NCBI RefSeq assembly: GCF_016809835.1 | Contig: NZ_JAFBIL020000007.1 | Location: 186,001-250,000 of the forward strand | DNA from: Massilia soli | GTDB taxonomy: Bacteria; Pseudomonadota; Gammaproteobacteria; Burkholderiales; Burkholderiaceae_D | DNA length: 64,000 nucleotides | Direction of reading: 5' to 3' | Notes under the pieces: model-generated | The model's input: only the letters and a program-made list of their open reading frames with translations | Databases searched by the model: none | Told to the model about the DNA's origin: nothing | Part shown: one piece after another, positions 39,291 to 47,844 of the stretch | Numbering within the stretch: position 1 is the stretch's first letter | Layout: every line of letters begins with the position of its first letter | Made by a program: the position numbers and the translations under genes

Positions 39291-40784
39291 TCAGCGGGCC
39301 AGTTCCACCAGCGCCGCGGTGTACATCTCGAGGTTCAGCATCAGCTGCCTGGTCGTGATGAACTCGTGCTCCGAATGCCCGGTATATACCTCGCCGGGCA
39401 TGCCGGGGCCGAAGCTGACGGCATTCGGGAACAGCCTTGAATTGGTGCCGCCGCCGATCGACACCGGCTTCGCATCCTTGATGCCGGTGTAGTGCGAGAA
39501 CACGTTGAGCAGCGTCGGAACCTGCGGTGCGTCCGGACGCAGCCATGGCTCGGTGATCACGGCCTTCATGGTCGCACCGGGCGCGCGGGTCGCCTTCCAT
39601 GCGTTGAAGGCGCTGTCGAATTGCTGCCGAAGCAGCTCACCCGGCTTGCCTTGCGGCCGCCGCAGGTTAATGTTCAGCTCCAGCCCATTCGCGGCCTGCT
39701 TCAGCACTGTCGGGGACAAGGTCATCGGCCCCATGAAGTCGTCCTTGTAGGCAGCCTGGCCGAATTTTTCGGCATACAGGCCGGTGCCTACCAGCTCGGC
39801 GACCAGGCTCGCCATATTGGCCGCCGCGCTGCCTTCCCAGTTCTGAACGGCCAGCGCGTCTGCCAGCATGGCGATGGCGTTGACACCGTCTTCCGGCTTC
39901 GACGAGTGCGCCGACAGCCCTTGCGCTTTCACGCGCAGGCGCTGGCCCTCCCAGTCGAACGTGTAGCGCATACCCTTGTGGGTGTCGCCGCGCGCCTTGA
40001 TCCGTGCAGCCAGTGCCGGGGTGGCGTTGTCGATCACGGCGAATGCGTCCTCGGGAATCTGGCTGCCGAATGAGCCGCCGGTAAATTCGTTCAGCGCTGG
40101 TCCCGGCGCGGGTTTGCCGGCGACAGGCGGCATTGTGAGCGTCAGCGCGCCCCAGCCCTTTTCCGCAGTCACAACCGGGTACTCGGCGTCGATGGTGATA
40201 TTTATCTGTGGCGGCGTGTGCGTCTTGAGGTACTGCTCCAGCGGGCCCCAGTCCGATTCCTCGGCCATGTACACGTAAAGCTCGATGCGTTTGTCCAGCT
40301 TGACCTTGCGGTCCTTGATCGCCTTCATCGCGTAGAGCGCGGTGGCGATCGGGCCCTTGTCGTCCTCGGCGCCGCGGCCGATCAGCTTACCCGGTTCGCT
40401 GGTACGGTCCAGCTTGAAGGGCGACTGCTTCCACTTGGCCGCATCGACCGGCTGGACGTCGCCGTGCGTGACGATGCCGACGCGCTCTTTGCCCTTGCCG
40501 TAGCCGATCACCACGACATAGCCCGAGTCGGTGAAGTCGAAACCGAGCCGGCGCGCCTCTTCACCGAGGAACTTCTTGAAACCGATATGCTGGGGATTGC
40601 TGGCGAACGGAACGCGCGGATCGGCGACCGTGTTGTAGCTGACCATGGAGGCCAGGCTGGCGATGACTTGGTCGCCGTACGTGCCACGCGCGTACTTGCC
40701 GGTGGCAAGGGCGACATCACTTGGCGGGGCGGCCAGGACAGCGCCATGCATCAGCAGCGCGAGGAGCGCGACCTTTTTCAACAT
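39291..40784 (-). CDS. Exported M20-family dipeptidase
   Basis: A 497-aa metallopeptidase. The signal peptide is LKKVALLALLMHGAVLA-A. Metal-binding and catalytic segments are VGIVTHGDVQPVDAAKWKQ, RGAEDDKGPIATALYAMKA and YMAEESDWGP, with the C-terminal His in TGHSEHEFITTRQL. The fold matches PepV/CPG2-type dipeptidases. The ATG at 40784 is preferred; the frame stays open upstream through a REP-like element, which gives a false N-terminal extension. It is unrelated to glucan use except by position. Confidence 0.88.
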   Translation of the reverse strand: MLKKVALLALLMHGAVLAAPPSDVALATGKYARGTYGDQVIASLASMVSYNTVADPRVPFASNPQHIGFKKFLGEEARRLGFDFTDSGYVVVIGYGKGKERVGIVTHGDVQPVDAAKWKQSPFKLDRTSEPGKLIGRGAEDDKGPIATALYAMKAIKDRKVKLDKRIELYVYMAEESDWGPLEQYLKTHTPPQINITIDAEYPVVTAEKGWGALTLTMPPVAGKPAPGPALNEFTGGSFGSQIPEDAFAVIDNATPALAARIKARGDTHKGMRYTFDWEGQRLRVKAQGLSAHSSKPEDGVNAIAMLADALAVQNWEGSAAANMASLVAELVGTGLYAEKFGQAAYKDDFMGPMTLSPTVLKQAANGLELNINLRRPQGKPGELLRQQFDSAFNAWKATRAPGATMKAVITEPWLRPDAPQVPTLLNVFSHYTGIKDAKPVSIGGGTNSRLFPNAVSFGPGMPGEVYTGHSEHEFITTRQLMLNLEMYTAALVELAR

Positions 40785-40801
40785 TGGAGACCCTTTTTTA
40801 G

Positions 40802-40881
40802 GGTCGTTCCCGCGTATGCGGGAACCTATGCTGAGCCGATAGCTGAAGCGGCGTATAGGTTCCCGCATGCGCGGGAGCGAC
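40802..40881. repeat. REP-like inverted pair
   Basis: TTCCCGCGTATGCGGGAA (40807-40824) and its inverted partner ending TCCCGCATGCGCGGGAGCG (40861-40879) are near-perfect reverse complements over about 27 bases, and each is itself a palindrome. The pair lies between the starts and ends of two minus-strand genes (deaD upstream, dipeptidase downstream). Confidence 0.75.
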
Positions 40882-40887
40882 GTGCGT

Positions 40888-42678
40888 TTACGCGTCCGGA
40901 CCTTTACGGTGCGGCTTCTTGAACTTAGGACCGCCCGGCTTCGGGCCGCCTTCCTTGCGTGGACCGGCTGGCTTTTTCACCGCAGGCTTTTCGCCGTCGC
41001 GGGTGATGTTGAGCTGCTGGCCGGCGACCCAGACCTTCTTCAGGTGCTCGATCAGGTCAGGCGACAGGTCCGCCGGCAGGTCGAGCGTGCTGTAGTCGTC
41101 GTAGATTTCGATACGGCCGATGTTGCGCGACTCAATGCCTGCTTCGTTGGCGATCGCGCCGACGATATTGCCCGGCTTGACGCCATGCGAGTGGCCCACT
41201 TCGATACGGAAGCTGCCCATGCCCTCTTCCTGCGGACGCGCGACCCGTTCGCGGTCACGCTTGAACGGCGCGGCGGCGCCGGTCGACGACTCAAAGCGCG
41301 GCGCGCGCGGCGACGACTCTTCTTTCCATGCAGGCGGCGCCTTGGCTTCGCGGTCCTGCTTCTCCAGCAGCAGCGGGATATCGCCGCGCGCCAGTTTGGC
41401 CAGCGCCGCGGCGATCTCGATCGCCGGCACGTTCTTTTCGCTCTCGTATTCCTCGATCAGCGAACGGAACACGTCCAGGCCGCCCAGCGCCAGGGTCTCC
41501 GCGATCTGGTCCTTGAACTTCGCGATACGCACGTCGTTGACGGCCTTGATGGTCGGCAGCGTCATCAGCGTCACCGGCTGGCGCGTCGCGCGTTCGATCG
41601 CCTTCAGCAGGCCACGCTCGCGCGGGGTGACGAACAGGATCGCTTCGCCGCTGCGGCCGGCACGGCCGGTACGGCCGATGCGGTGGGTATAGCTTTCCGG
41701 ATCCGACGGCACGTCGTAGTTGATCACGTGGCTGATGCGCTCGACGTCAAGGCCGCGCGCGGCGACGTCGGTGGCCACCAGGATGTCGATCTTGCCGTTC
41801 TTGAGCTGCTCGATGGTGCGCTCGCGCTGCGTTTGCTGCATGTCGCCGTTGATGGCGGTGGCGGCGAATCCGCGCGCCTGCAGCTTGGTGGCCAGTTCTT
41901 CGGTACCGAGCTTGGTGCGCGCGAAAATGATCATGCCGTCGAACGGCTCGGCTTCAAGGATGCGGGTCAGCGCCTCGAGCTTCTGCATGCCGCTTACCAG
42001 CCAGTAGCGCTGGCTGATGTTCTCGGCGGTGCCGGTCTTGGCGGCGACGGTCACTTCCTGCGGGTCGCGCAGGTAGGTCTTGGCAATGCGCTTGATCGGC
42101 GCCGGCATCGTGGCCGAGAACAGCGCGGTCTGGCGCGACGCCGGGGTCTTTTGCAGGATCTGCTCGACGTCGTCGATAAAGCCCATGCGCAGCATCTCGT
42201 CGGCTTCGTCGAGCACCAGCGTCTTCAGCTTGGACAGGTCGAGCGAGCCTTTTTCAAGGTGGTCGATGACGCGGCCCGGGGTGCCGACGACCACGTGCAC
42301 GCCGCGGCGCAAGGCCTGCAGCTGCGGGCCGTAGCTCTGGCCGCCGTAAATCGGCAGGACGTGGAAATCCTTGATGTGGGTGGCGTACTTCTGGAACGCC
42401 TCGGCGACCTGGATCGCCAGTTCGCGCGTCGGCGCCAGCACCAGCGCCTGAGGCGTCTGCTGCTTGATGTCGATGTTCGACAGGATCGGCAGCGCGAACG
42501 CCGCGGTTTTACCGGTACCGGTCTGGGCCTGTCCGAGCACGTCGCGATTTGCCAGCAGCAATGGAATGGTGGCGGCCTGAATCGGCGATGGCGTTTCGTA
42601 GCCGACCTCTTTCATCACCTTGAGGACAGCGGCGGAAAGGTTCAGGTCGGAAAACAACGGAAGGGGGGTGTCGGACAT
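40888..42678 (-). CDS. deaD: DEAD-box RNA helicase (DeaD/CsdA-type)
   Basis: A 596-aa ATP-dependent RNA helicase for ribosome assembly and mRNA turnover, often cold-induced. Motifs in order: Q motif YETPSPIQ, Walker A AQTGTGKTAAF, VLAPTRELA, DEAD box VLDEADEMLRMGF, SATMP and the C-terminal HRIGRTGRAGR. A DbpA-type RNA-binding domain follows (GSFRIEVGHSHGVKPGNIVG) with a Lys/Pro/Gly-rich tail. This domain order is that of DeaD rather than RhlB or RhlE. It is transcribed alone between REP-like repeats. Confidence 0.94.
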   Translation of the reverse strand: MSDTPLPLFSDLNLSAAVLKVMKEVGYETPSPIQAATIPLLLANRDVLGQAQTGTGKTAAFALPILSNIDIKQQTPQALVLAPTRELAIQVAEAFQKYATHIKDFHVLPIYGGQSYGPQLQALRRGVHVVVGTPGRVIDHLEKGSLDLSKLKTLVLDEADEMLRMGFIDDVEQILQKTPASRQTALFSATMPAPIKRIAKTYLRDPQEVTVAAKTGTAENISQRYWLVSGMQKLEALTRILEAEPFDGMIIFARTKLGTEELATKLQARGFAATAINGDMQQTQRERTIEQLKNGKIDILVATDVAARGLDVERISHVINYDVPSDPESYTHRIGRTGRAGRSGEAILFVTPRERGLLKAIERATRQPVTLMTLPTIKAVNDVRIAKFKDQIAETLALGGLDVFRSLIEEYESEKNVPAIEIAAALAKLARGDIPLLLEKQDREAKAPPAWKEESSPRAPRFESSTGAAAPFKRDRERVARPQEEGMGSFRIEVGHSHGVKPGNIVGAIANEAGIESRNIGRIEIYDDYSTLDLPADLSPDLIEHLKKVWVAGQQLNITRDGEKPAVKKPAGPRKEGGPKPGGPKFKKPHRKGPDA

Positions 42679-42800
42679 TGGAGGTACTCGCTAAATGGTG
42701 CTAAACCTCCAGTTTACTCTGTTGTGGGGTTGGGCGGTGCGATAACTATAGAGGGATGCTGTCGGGAAGTGCAATTATTGCAACACTGCGCACACGGAGG

Positions 42801-42864
42801 CGGCCTTTGGCCTTGTCCGCCCTACAGTCCACTTTGCGCGTAGGGCGGAAAAGGCCGAAGGCCC
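42801..42864. repeat. Imperfect 25-bp inverted repeat
   Basis: CGGCCTTTGGCCTTGTCCGC (from 42801) and its imperfect reverse complement (42840-42864, containing TAGGGCGGAAAAGGCCGAAG) are 14 bases apart. The unit is another intergenic REP-like family, different from the TTCCCGC type. It follows the halogenase stop and may end or protect that transcript. Confidence 0.7.
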
Positions 42865-42875
42865 TCATCCGCCGT

Positions 42876-44387
42876 TTACATCTTCTTCGCGGCGCACATC
42901 TTGGCGATGTACTCGTCATGCGTCGGCATTACCTTGACGCACTGGGCGATCACGCTGCGCACGCTTTCCAGGTAGTCGGCAATATCGGCGTCCGACTGCG
43001 AGTCGGCCAGCGGATGGTAGCCGTCGATCGGCATGTTCTGCCCTTCGAACACCTGGATCCAGCCCACTTCCGAGAACAGCTCGTTGTCGACCCGCACGAT
43101 GCGCCCGTGCGACTGATACATGTCCATCTTGCGCTGCAAGGTCTCGGGAATGGCCATGTTGGCGCATTCGGTCCAGTACGCCGAGTCGGTGCGCTGGTTG
43201 AGCTTGTAGTGCAGGATGATGAAATCGCGGATGCGCTCGTACTCGAAACGCGACTGGCGGTTGAATTCCTCACGGTCGACGGCGCTGAAACGGCGGTCCG
43301 GGAAGAAGTCGATCAAGCGCTGGATGGTCGACTGGATCAGGTGGATGCTGGTCGACTCGATCGGCTCGAGGAAGCCGCCGGCCAGGCCGACGGCCACCAC
43401 ATTGCGGTTCCAGGCCTGCTTGCGCATGCCGGTCTGGAACTTGATCAGGCGCGGTTCGGCCAGCGCCTTGCCGTCCAGGTTAGCCAGCAAAGTCGCGCTG
43501 GCTTCGTCATCGCTGATGAAGCGGCTGCAGTAGACATGGCCGTTGCCGGTGCGGTGCTGCAGCGGAATGCGCCACTGCCAGCCCGACTGGTGCGCGGTGG
43601 CGCGGGTATACGGCGTCATCGCGGCGACCGATTCGCACGGCACCGCCAGCGCGCGGTCGGCCGGCAGCCAGTGCTGCCAGTCTTCGTAACCGGTCTGCAA
43701 GGTCTGCTCGATCAGCAGGCCGCGGAAGCCCGAGCAGTCGATGAACAGCTCGCCCTCGACGCGCTGGCCGCTTTCCAGCACCACGGCGTCGATGAAACCG
43801 TCGCCTTCACGCTGGGTGGCGTGCGCGATCTTGCCTTCGATGCGGATCACGCCGCGCGATTCGGACAGCTTGCGCAGGTAGCGCGCATACAGGCTGGCGT
43901 CGAAATGGTAGGCGTAGGCGATGTCGCGCAGCGGCGAATTGGGTACGTCGTGGCGGGCCGGCATGAACTTGTTGGCCTTGGCGGCCATGCGCGAAATCGA
44001 GTACTCCTCCAGCGGCGCGGCCTTGCCGGCGCGGCGCATCTTTTGCCAGTACTGGTCGAACGGCACAGTCGCCAGGTCCTGGCCGAGGCGGCCGAATCCG
44101 TGCATGTAGCGCTCGCCCAGCTTGCCCCAGTTGACGAACTCCACGCCCAGCTTGAAGCTGCCCTGGGTTTCGCGCATGAACTCGTGCTCGTCGATGCCGA
44201 GCACGCGGTTAAAGCGCTGGATCATCGGGATCGTCGCTTCGCCCACGCCGACGATGCCGATCTCGTCGGATTCGACGAGGCGGATGTTATAGCGCCCGTT
44301 GAGCATGGTCGACAGCGCCGCAGCGGTCATCCAGCCGGCGGTCCCGCCGCCGACGATGACGATGTCCTTGATTGGTTCAGTGTTCAT
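42876..44387 (-). CDS. Flavin-dependent tryptophan halogenase-like protein
   Basis: A 503-aa FAD protein of the Trp_halogenase family. It starts IKDIVIVGGGTAGWMTAAAL (GxGxxG dinucleotide loop). It keeps the lysine region ETQGSFKLGVEF, corresponding to catalytic Lys79 of PrnA, and a WxWxIP motif (SGWQWRIPLQHR) diagnostic of flavin halogenases. C-terminal LAGGFLEPIESTSIHLI is also typical. A flavin reductase would be needed but is not adjacent. It follows a TonB-dependent receptor gene, an association known from other TonB-receptor loci, where the substrate is usually unknown. Confidence 0.88.
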   Translation of the reverse strand: MNTEPIKDIVIVGGGTAGWMTAAALSTMLNGRYNIRLVESDEIGIVGVGEATIPMIQRFNRVLGIDEHEFMRETQGSFKLGVEFVNWGKLGERYMHGFGRLGQDLATVPFDQYWQKMRRAGKAAPLEEYSISRMAAKANKFMPARHDVPNSPLRDIAYAYHFDASLYARYLRKLSESRGVIRIEGKIAHATQREGDGFIDAVVLESGQRVEGELFIDCSGFRGLLIEQTLQTGYEDWQHWLPADRALAVPCESVAAMTPYTRATAHQSGWQWRIPLQHRTGNGHVYCSRFISDDEASATLLANLDGKALAEPRLIKFQTGMRKQAWNRNVVAVGLAGGFLEPIESTSIHLIQSTIQRLIDFFPDRRFSAVDREEFNRQSRFEYERIRDFIILHYKLNQRTDSAYWTECANMAIPETLQRKMDMYQSHGRIVRVDNELFSEVGWIQVFEGQNMPIDGYHPLADSQSDADIADYLESVRSVIAQCVKVMPTHDEYIAKMCAAKKM

Positions 44388-44411
44388 GATCGTATGCCGT
44401 GAATGCTCTAC

Positions 44412-44450
44412 AAAAAAACAACCCCTGGCAGGCGTTAGCCCGGCAGGGGT
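44412..44450 (-). terminator. Terminator after the TonB-dependent receptor gene
   Basis: On the minus strand ACCCCTG and CAGGGGT close a long hairpin followed by TTG and seven T. It lies between the receptor stop and the halogenase start, so the halogenase is expressed by read-through or its own promoter. Confidence 0.8.
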
Positions 44451-44482
44451 CGTTACTTTACCGCAGTTTTGCCAAGTTCAGC

Positions 44483-47308
44483 TTAGAACTTGTAGCTCGC
44501 GCCAAAGTGGTAGGTACGGCCGTAGTCGACACGGTTGGACGGGTTGTTCTCGTCCGTGGTGAACTCCAGGAATGGCGCATTGTTCCAGTTCTGTGCCTGG
44601 GCAAACAGGCTCACGCCCTTCAGCCAGCCGCTCTGGATCTCGTACGATGCCTGCAGGTCGACAATGGTCTCGCCCTTGATGAAGGTCAGCTGCTGGTTAT
44701 CCTGGAAGTCGGATACCTGGCCCAGGAAGCTCGAACGCTTGCGCGCTGCGGCGGCGACCTGGAAGCCGGCCTTTTCGTAGTACAGGCGCAGGTTGCTGAC
44801 TTTGCGCGACAGGCCTGGCAGCGGAATGCTGATCGAATCGCCGGCCACGTTGGCAAAGCCGATTTCCGGCAGCTCGATACCGCTCTTGGTATCGGAGTGG
44901 TTGACCATCATGCCGAAACCGTCGAGGTACTTGCTGACCATCGAGAACGGAATGTTCGCCGCCAGTTCCCAACCATGGATATTGCCGCCTTCGGCATTGG
45001 TTGGCTGGGTGAACAGGCCCTGGGTCGAACCTGCGAACGGACCGGTCAGTGGCAGCGGGGTCGTCGGCGTGACGAACTCGGCGTAGTCGTAAGCACGTGG
45101 CGCACGGAGGATGTAGGTGTCGAGCTTCTTGTAGAAGACTGCGGCGCTGACATAGCCCTTGTTACCGAAATACTTCTCGTACGACAGGTCGAGCGCCTTG
45201 GCGCGGAACGGCTTGAGCTGTGGATTGCCGCCGCTGCCGGTCAGGATCGACACGCCCTGGGTTGCCAGGCCGAAGTTCTGGCCAGCACGCAGGTCGTCCA
45301 GGTTAGCGCGCGATACCACCTTGGCCAGGCCGAAGCGCAGCATCTGGTCGCTGCCCAGGTCGAACGACAGGTTCATGCTTGGCAGCACGTCCCAGTACTT
45401 GTCGCCTTCGGTGACACGCTGTGCCGGGCAGGTCTGTGCGGTATTGCCGGTGCAACGGGCCTTGTCGATGACGAAGCCGCCGCCGGTCTGGTCGGTGTGA
45501 ATGGCTTGCAGGCCGACGTTGCCGCGGTACGGCAGGCCGAACATATTGCCTTCCAGGTCAGCCATTGCGTACAGGGTCGAGATGCGCTCCTGAACGTCCC
45601 AGTACTTGTTGTAGATGTCGGCATCGACTTTTGGCGCCAGCTCGTAGATATTGCCGAGCGAACCGCGCGGATCCCACGAAGCGACCGAGAAGCCCGACGA
45701 GCCTGCTTGCGCAACGTCGCTGCCTGGCATCGCCACCGATGCGTATGGACCGCTACCGCCCTTGATGACGAGGCGGCCTTCGTCGCCGGTGCGCGCCTTG
45801 TCGCGCGCAGTGTGGTTGTAGCCGTAGGTGGTGCCGATCACTGGGCCCCATTCCACTGCGCGCTTGCCGACCAGGCGGATCGCCTTGACTTCATCTTCCA
45901 CGTACGGCTGCGCCAGGTAACCAGCCTGCGGCGATGCTTCGCCGCCGGACCAGCCCATCACGTCCGTCAGGCGGGCGACGTTGCGGTCGGAGTAGTTCGA
46001 GCCCGGGGTGTACTTCACCTGGGTGACATTGCCGCCATCAAAGCCGGAGAAGCCCAGCGTATCCTGGGTGCGGCCTGGAATACCTGCGTAGGTCTCGTAG
46101 CGCGAACCGAGCTTGGTCGCTTTCGACCAGGTCAGGTCGGCCGAGGTGGTCCACTCGCCGAATTTCAGTTCGTTGTTCCAGCCGATGGTCTTGAGGTCAT
46201 CCTCAGCGCCTTCGTAGTGGTTACGGACCACGCCCTTCCAGTCGGTCAGGGTGCCGCTGGTGGCGACGCCATTGGCGATCGTGGCCTGGCTCAGCACGTG
46301 CTGGCGCTCATACGCGCCGCCGGCGTTGTAGGCGACGCCGCCTTCGAAGCCGGTCTTTTTCAGGCCGGTCTCGCCAGCCGAATAGAACAGGTCGACGGTC
46401 GACTTGAAATTGCGGTTAGGACGGAATTGCAGCGAGGCGAAAGCGCCATCGCGCTCATGCGAGCTGACTTCGGTGTCGTAGCCGAAACCGCCTGGCACTT
46501 TGACGTCAACGCCGTTGTACGGCAGCGTCGCCACGCCCCAGGAATTGAACTTCGACTGGCCGCCGCCCACTTCTTCGTAGCGGGTGAAGCCCACTGCCAC
46601 GCCGATGGTGCGATTGGCGAACTGGTCGATGTACGACAGGGTGTAGCGGTCGCCATCGCCTTCTGGCAGGCCATCCTTCTGCTTCACGCCAAGGCGGCTC
46701 TTCTTGTAGCTGACCGCGATGGTCTGCTTGCCGAAGTCGAGCGGCTGGACGGTGCGCAGGTCGATGGTCGATGCCAGGCCCTGGCCGACGACACTCGCGT
46801 CAGGGGTCTTGTAGATGACCACGGAACCCATCAGTTCAGCTGGGAACAGATCGAATTCAGGGGAACGGGCATTGCCGGTCGAGGCCATTTCGCGGCCGTT
46901 GAGCAGGGTGCCGTTGAAGCTTGGCGACAGGCCGCGCACGGAAATCTCGGCCGCGCGGCCCGAGCTGCGGCCGCGCTGGGTCGAGACGCCTGGCAGGCGC
47001 GAGATCGACTCGGCAACGCTCTGGTCCGGCAGCTTGCCGATGTCTTCGGCGGAAATCGCCTCGACGATCGAGCTGTTGTTCTTTTTGATCGAGATCGCTG
47101 CCTCGATACCACGGCGGATGCCGGTAACGACGACCACTGGTGGTGCGTCGACAGCTGCCTCGGCGGCCACTGGCGCGACCGGAACTGCTGGCGCGGCTTC
47201 TTGCGCGAACGCCGACGTGGCCATTGCGGATACGAAAATGGCGCAACCGGCTGCCACTGGGCTCAACCGGAATGCTACCTGGCCAGCCTTCGTTGTTAAC
47301 TTATTCAT
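44483..47308 (-). CDS. TonB-dependent outer-membrane receptor, probably for maltodextrins
   Basis: A 941-aa outer-membrane transporter of the large carbohydrate-type TonB-receptor family (MalA-like). The signal peptide ends ATSAFA-Q, followed by an Ala/Pro/Val-rich linker with a TonB-box-like PPVVVVTGIRRGIEAAIS. The plug has LPDQSVAESISRLPGVSTQR and AAEISVRGLSPSFNGTLLNG. The barrel ends in YHFGASYKF with terminal Phe. The divergent neighbours are two secreted glucan hydrolases, supporting an alpha-glucan substrate. The ribosome site is GAGGGG. The promoter and operator-like sites upstream are given separately. Confidence 0.92.
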   Translation of the reverse strand: MNKLTTKAGQVAFRLSPVAAGCAIFVSAMATSAFAQEAAPAVPVAPVAAEAAVDAPPVVVVTGIRRGIEAAISIKKNNSSIVEAISAEDIGKLPDQSVAESISRLPGVSTQRGRSSGRAAEISVRGLSPSFNGTLLNGREMASTGNARSPEFDLFPAELMGSVVIYKTPDASVVGQGLASTIDLRTVQPLDFGKQTIAVSYKKSRLGVKQKDGLPEGDGDRYTLSYIDQFANRTIGVAVGFTRYEEVGGGQSKFNSWGVATLPYNGVDVKVPGGFGYDTEVSSHERDGAFASLQFRPNRNFKSTVDLFYSAGETGLKKTGFEGGVAYNAGGAYERQHVLSQATIANGVATSGTLTDWKGVVRNHYEGAEDDLKTIGWNNELKFGEWTTSADLTWSKATKLGSRYETYAGIPGRTQDTLGFSGFDGGNVTQVKYTPGSNYSDRNVARLTDVMGWSGGEASPQAGYLAQPYVEDEVKAIRLVGKRAVEWGPVIGTTYGYNHTARDKARTGDEGRLVIKGGSGPYASVAMPGSDVAQAGSSGFSVASWDPRGSLGNIYELAPKVDADIYNKYWDVQERISTLYAMADLEGNMFGLPYRGNVGLQAIHTDQTGGGFVIDKARCTGNTAQTCPAQRVTEGDKYWDVLPSMNLSFDLGSDQMLRFGLAKVVSRANLDDLRAGQNFGLATQGVSILTGSGGNPQLKPFRAKALDLSYEKYFGNKGYVSAAVFYKKLDTYILRAPRAYDYAEFVTPTTPLPLTGPFAGSTQGLFTQPTNAEGGNIHGWELAANIPFSMVSKYLDGFGMMVNHSDTKSGIELPEIGFANVAGDSISIPLPGLSRKVSNLRLYYEKAGFQVAAAARKRSSFLGQVSDFQDNQQLTFIKGETIVDLQASYEIQSGWLKGVSLFAQAQNWNNAPFLEFTTDENNPSNRVDYGRTYHFGASYKF

Positions 47309-47405
47309 GTGTCCCCTCGTTCATCAGTACTACACAATTTCCCGTTTCTTGGCAGCTTATTTACGGGATCCTTTTACCCAGCGTTCCAACATGCTTAATA
47401 ATAAT

Positions 47406-47433
47406 TTTGTACTAAAACTAGATGCACTGTCAA
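47406..47433 (-). promoter_or_regulatory. Putative promoter of the TonB receptor gene
   Basis: TTGACA (47433-47428), a 16-base spacer and TACAAA (47411-47406) on the minus strand, about 100 bases before the ATG. A perfect ACTGTC-AAC-GACAGT palindrome (47426-47440) covers the -35 and an operator-like site covers the -10. Confidence 0.6.
47408..47422. promoter_or_regulatory. Operator-like site 6, over the receptor promoter
   Basis: TGTACTAAAACTAGA overlaps the -10 and most of the spacer of the receptor promoter. Its first 14 bases recur exactly at 47679-47692. Confidence 0.5.
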
Positions 47434-47536
47434 CGACAGTTGTGTCGCACTACCAAAATGCCACAAATTTCTCGTAGCACCCGTAGCCACAGGGCAAACA
47501 CGTTGTATTTAGGGTACAAAGCTCGGATATGCACGA

Positions 47537-47551
47537 TGTAGTACGACTACA
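47537..47551. promoter_or_regulatory. Operator-like site 7, perfect palindrome
   Basis: TGTAGTACGACTACA is a perfect palindrome around ACG and extends one more base pair on each side (A...T). It is the best-conserved member of the site family, in the middle of the divergent receptor/amylase gap (47309-47844). Confidence 0.6.
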
Positions 47552-47678
47552 TTTTGGCGTTTTTGCACCGAAACGTAGCTGAAATGCACCGACGCAGTGC
47601 GAAATTAGTGCTGCACGGGAATATTTATAAGCGACAATTTGGCAGGCGCCCGTTGAAATCTGATCGATCGCGATGTCC

Positions 47679-47693
47679 TGTACTAAAACTAGG
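47679..47693. promoter_or_regulatory. Operator-like site 8
   Basis: TGTACTAAAACTAGG is a direct repeat of site 6, 271 bases away, on the cyclomaltodextrinase side of the divergent gap. Confidence 0.45.
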
Positions 47694-47733
47694 GTGGAAA
47701 ATTCCATCGCACCCAGGGTGTAAGGCCGCTGCG

Positions 47734-47762
47734 TTGAGGCCGTTTTCCTTCTGTAGTATGCT
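47734..47762 (+). promoter_or_regulatory. Possible promoter of the cyclomaltodextrinase operon
   Basis: TTGAGG (47734-47739), 17 bases and TATGCT (47757-47762) precede the gene by about 80 bases. Each hexamer matches consensus at four of six positions, so this is tentative. Confidence 0.35.
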
Positions 47763-47780
47763 TAAAAGCCAAAATAGCAA

Positions 47781-47795
47781 TGTAGTGAAATTACG
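47781..47795. promoter_or_regulatory. Operator-like site 9, upstream of cyclomaltodextrinase
   Basis: TGTAGTGAAATTACG lies 49 bases before the ATG at 47845 and just downstream of the tentative promoter, a position suited to repression. Confidence 0.45.
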
Positions 47796-47844
47796 AGCCG
47801 CGATGCAAAGCGGCGGCTGACACAACAAATCGACGGAGACCGCG

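Noticed and set aside
44399..47299. Plus-strand open frame of 966 codons opposite the TonB receptor
   Set aside because: It is a shadow of the receptor gene; no signal, motif or family pattern.
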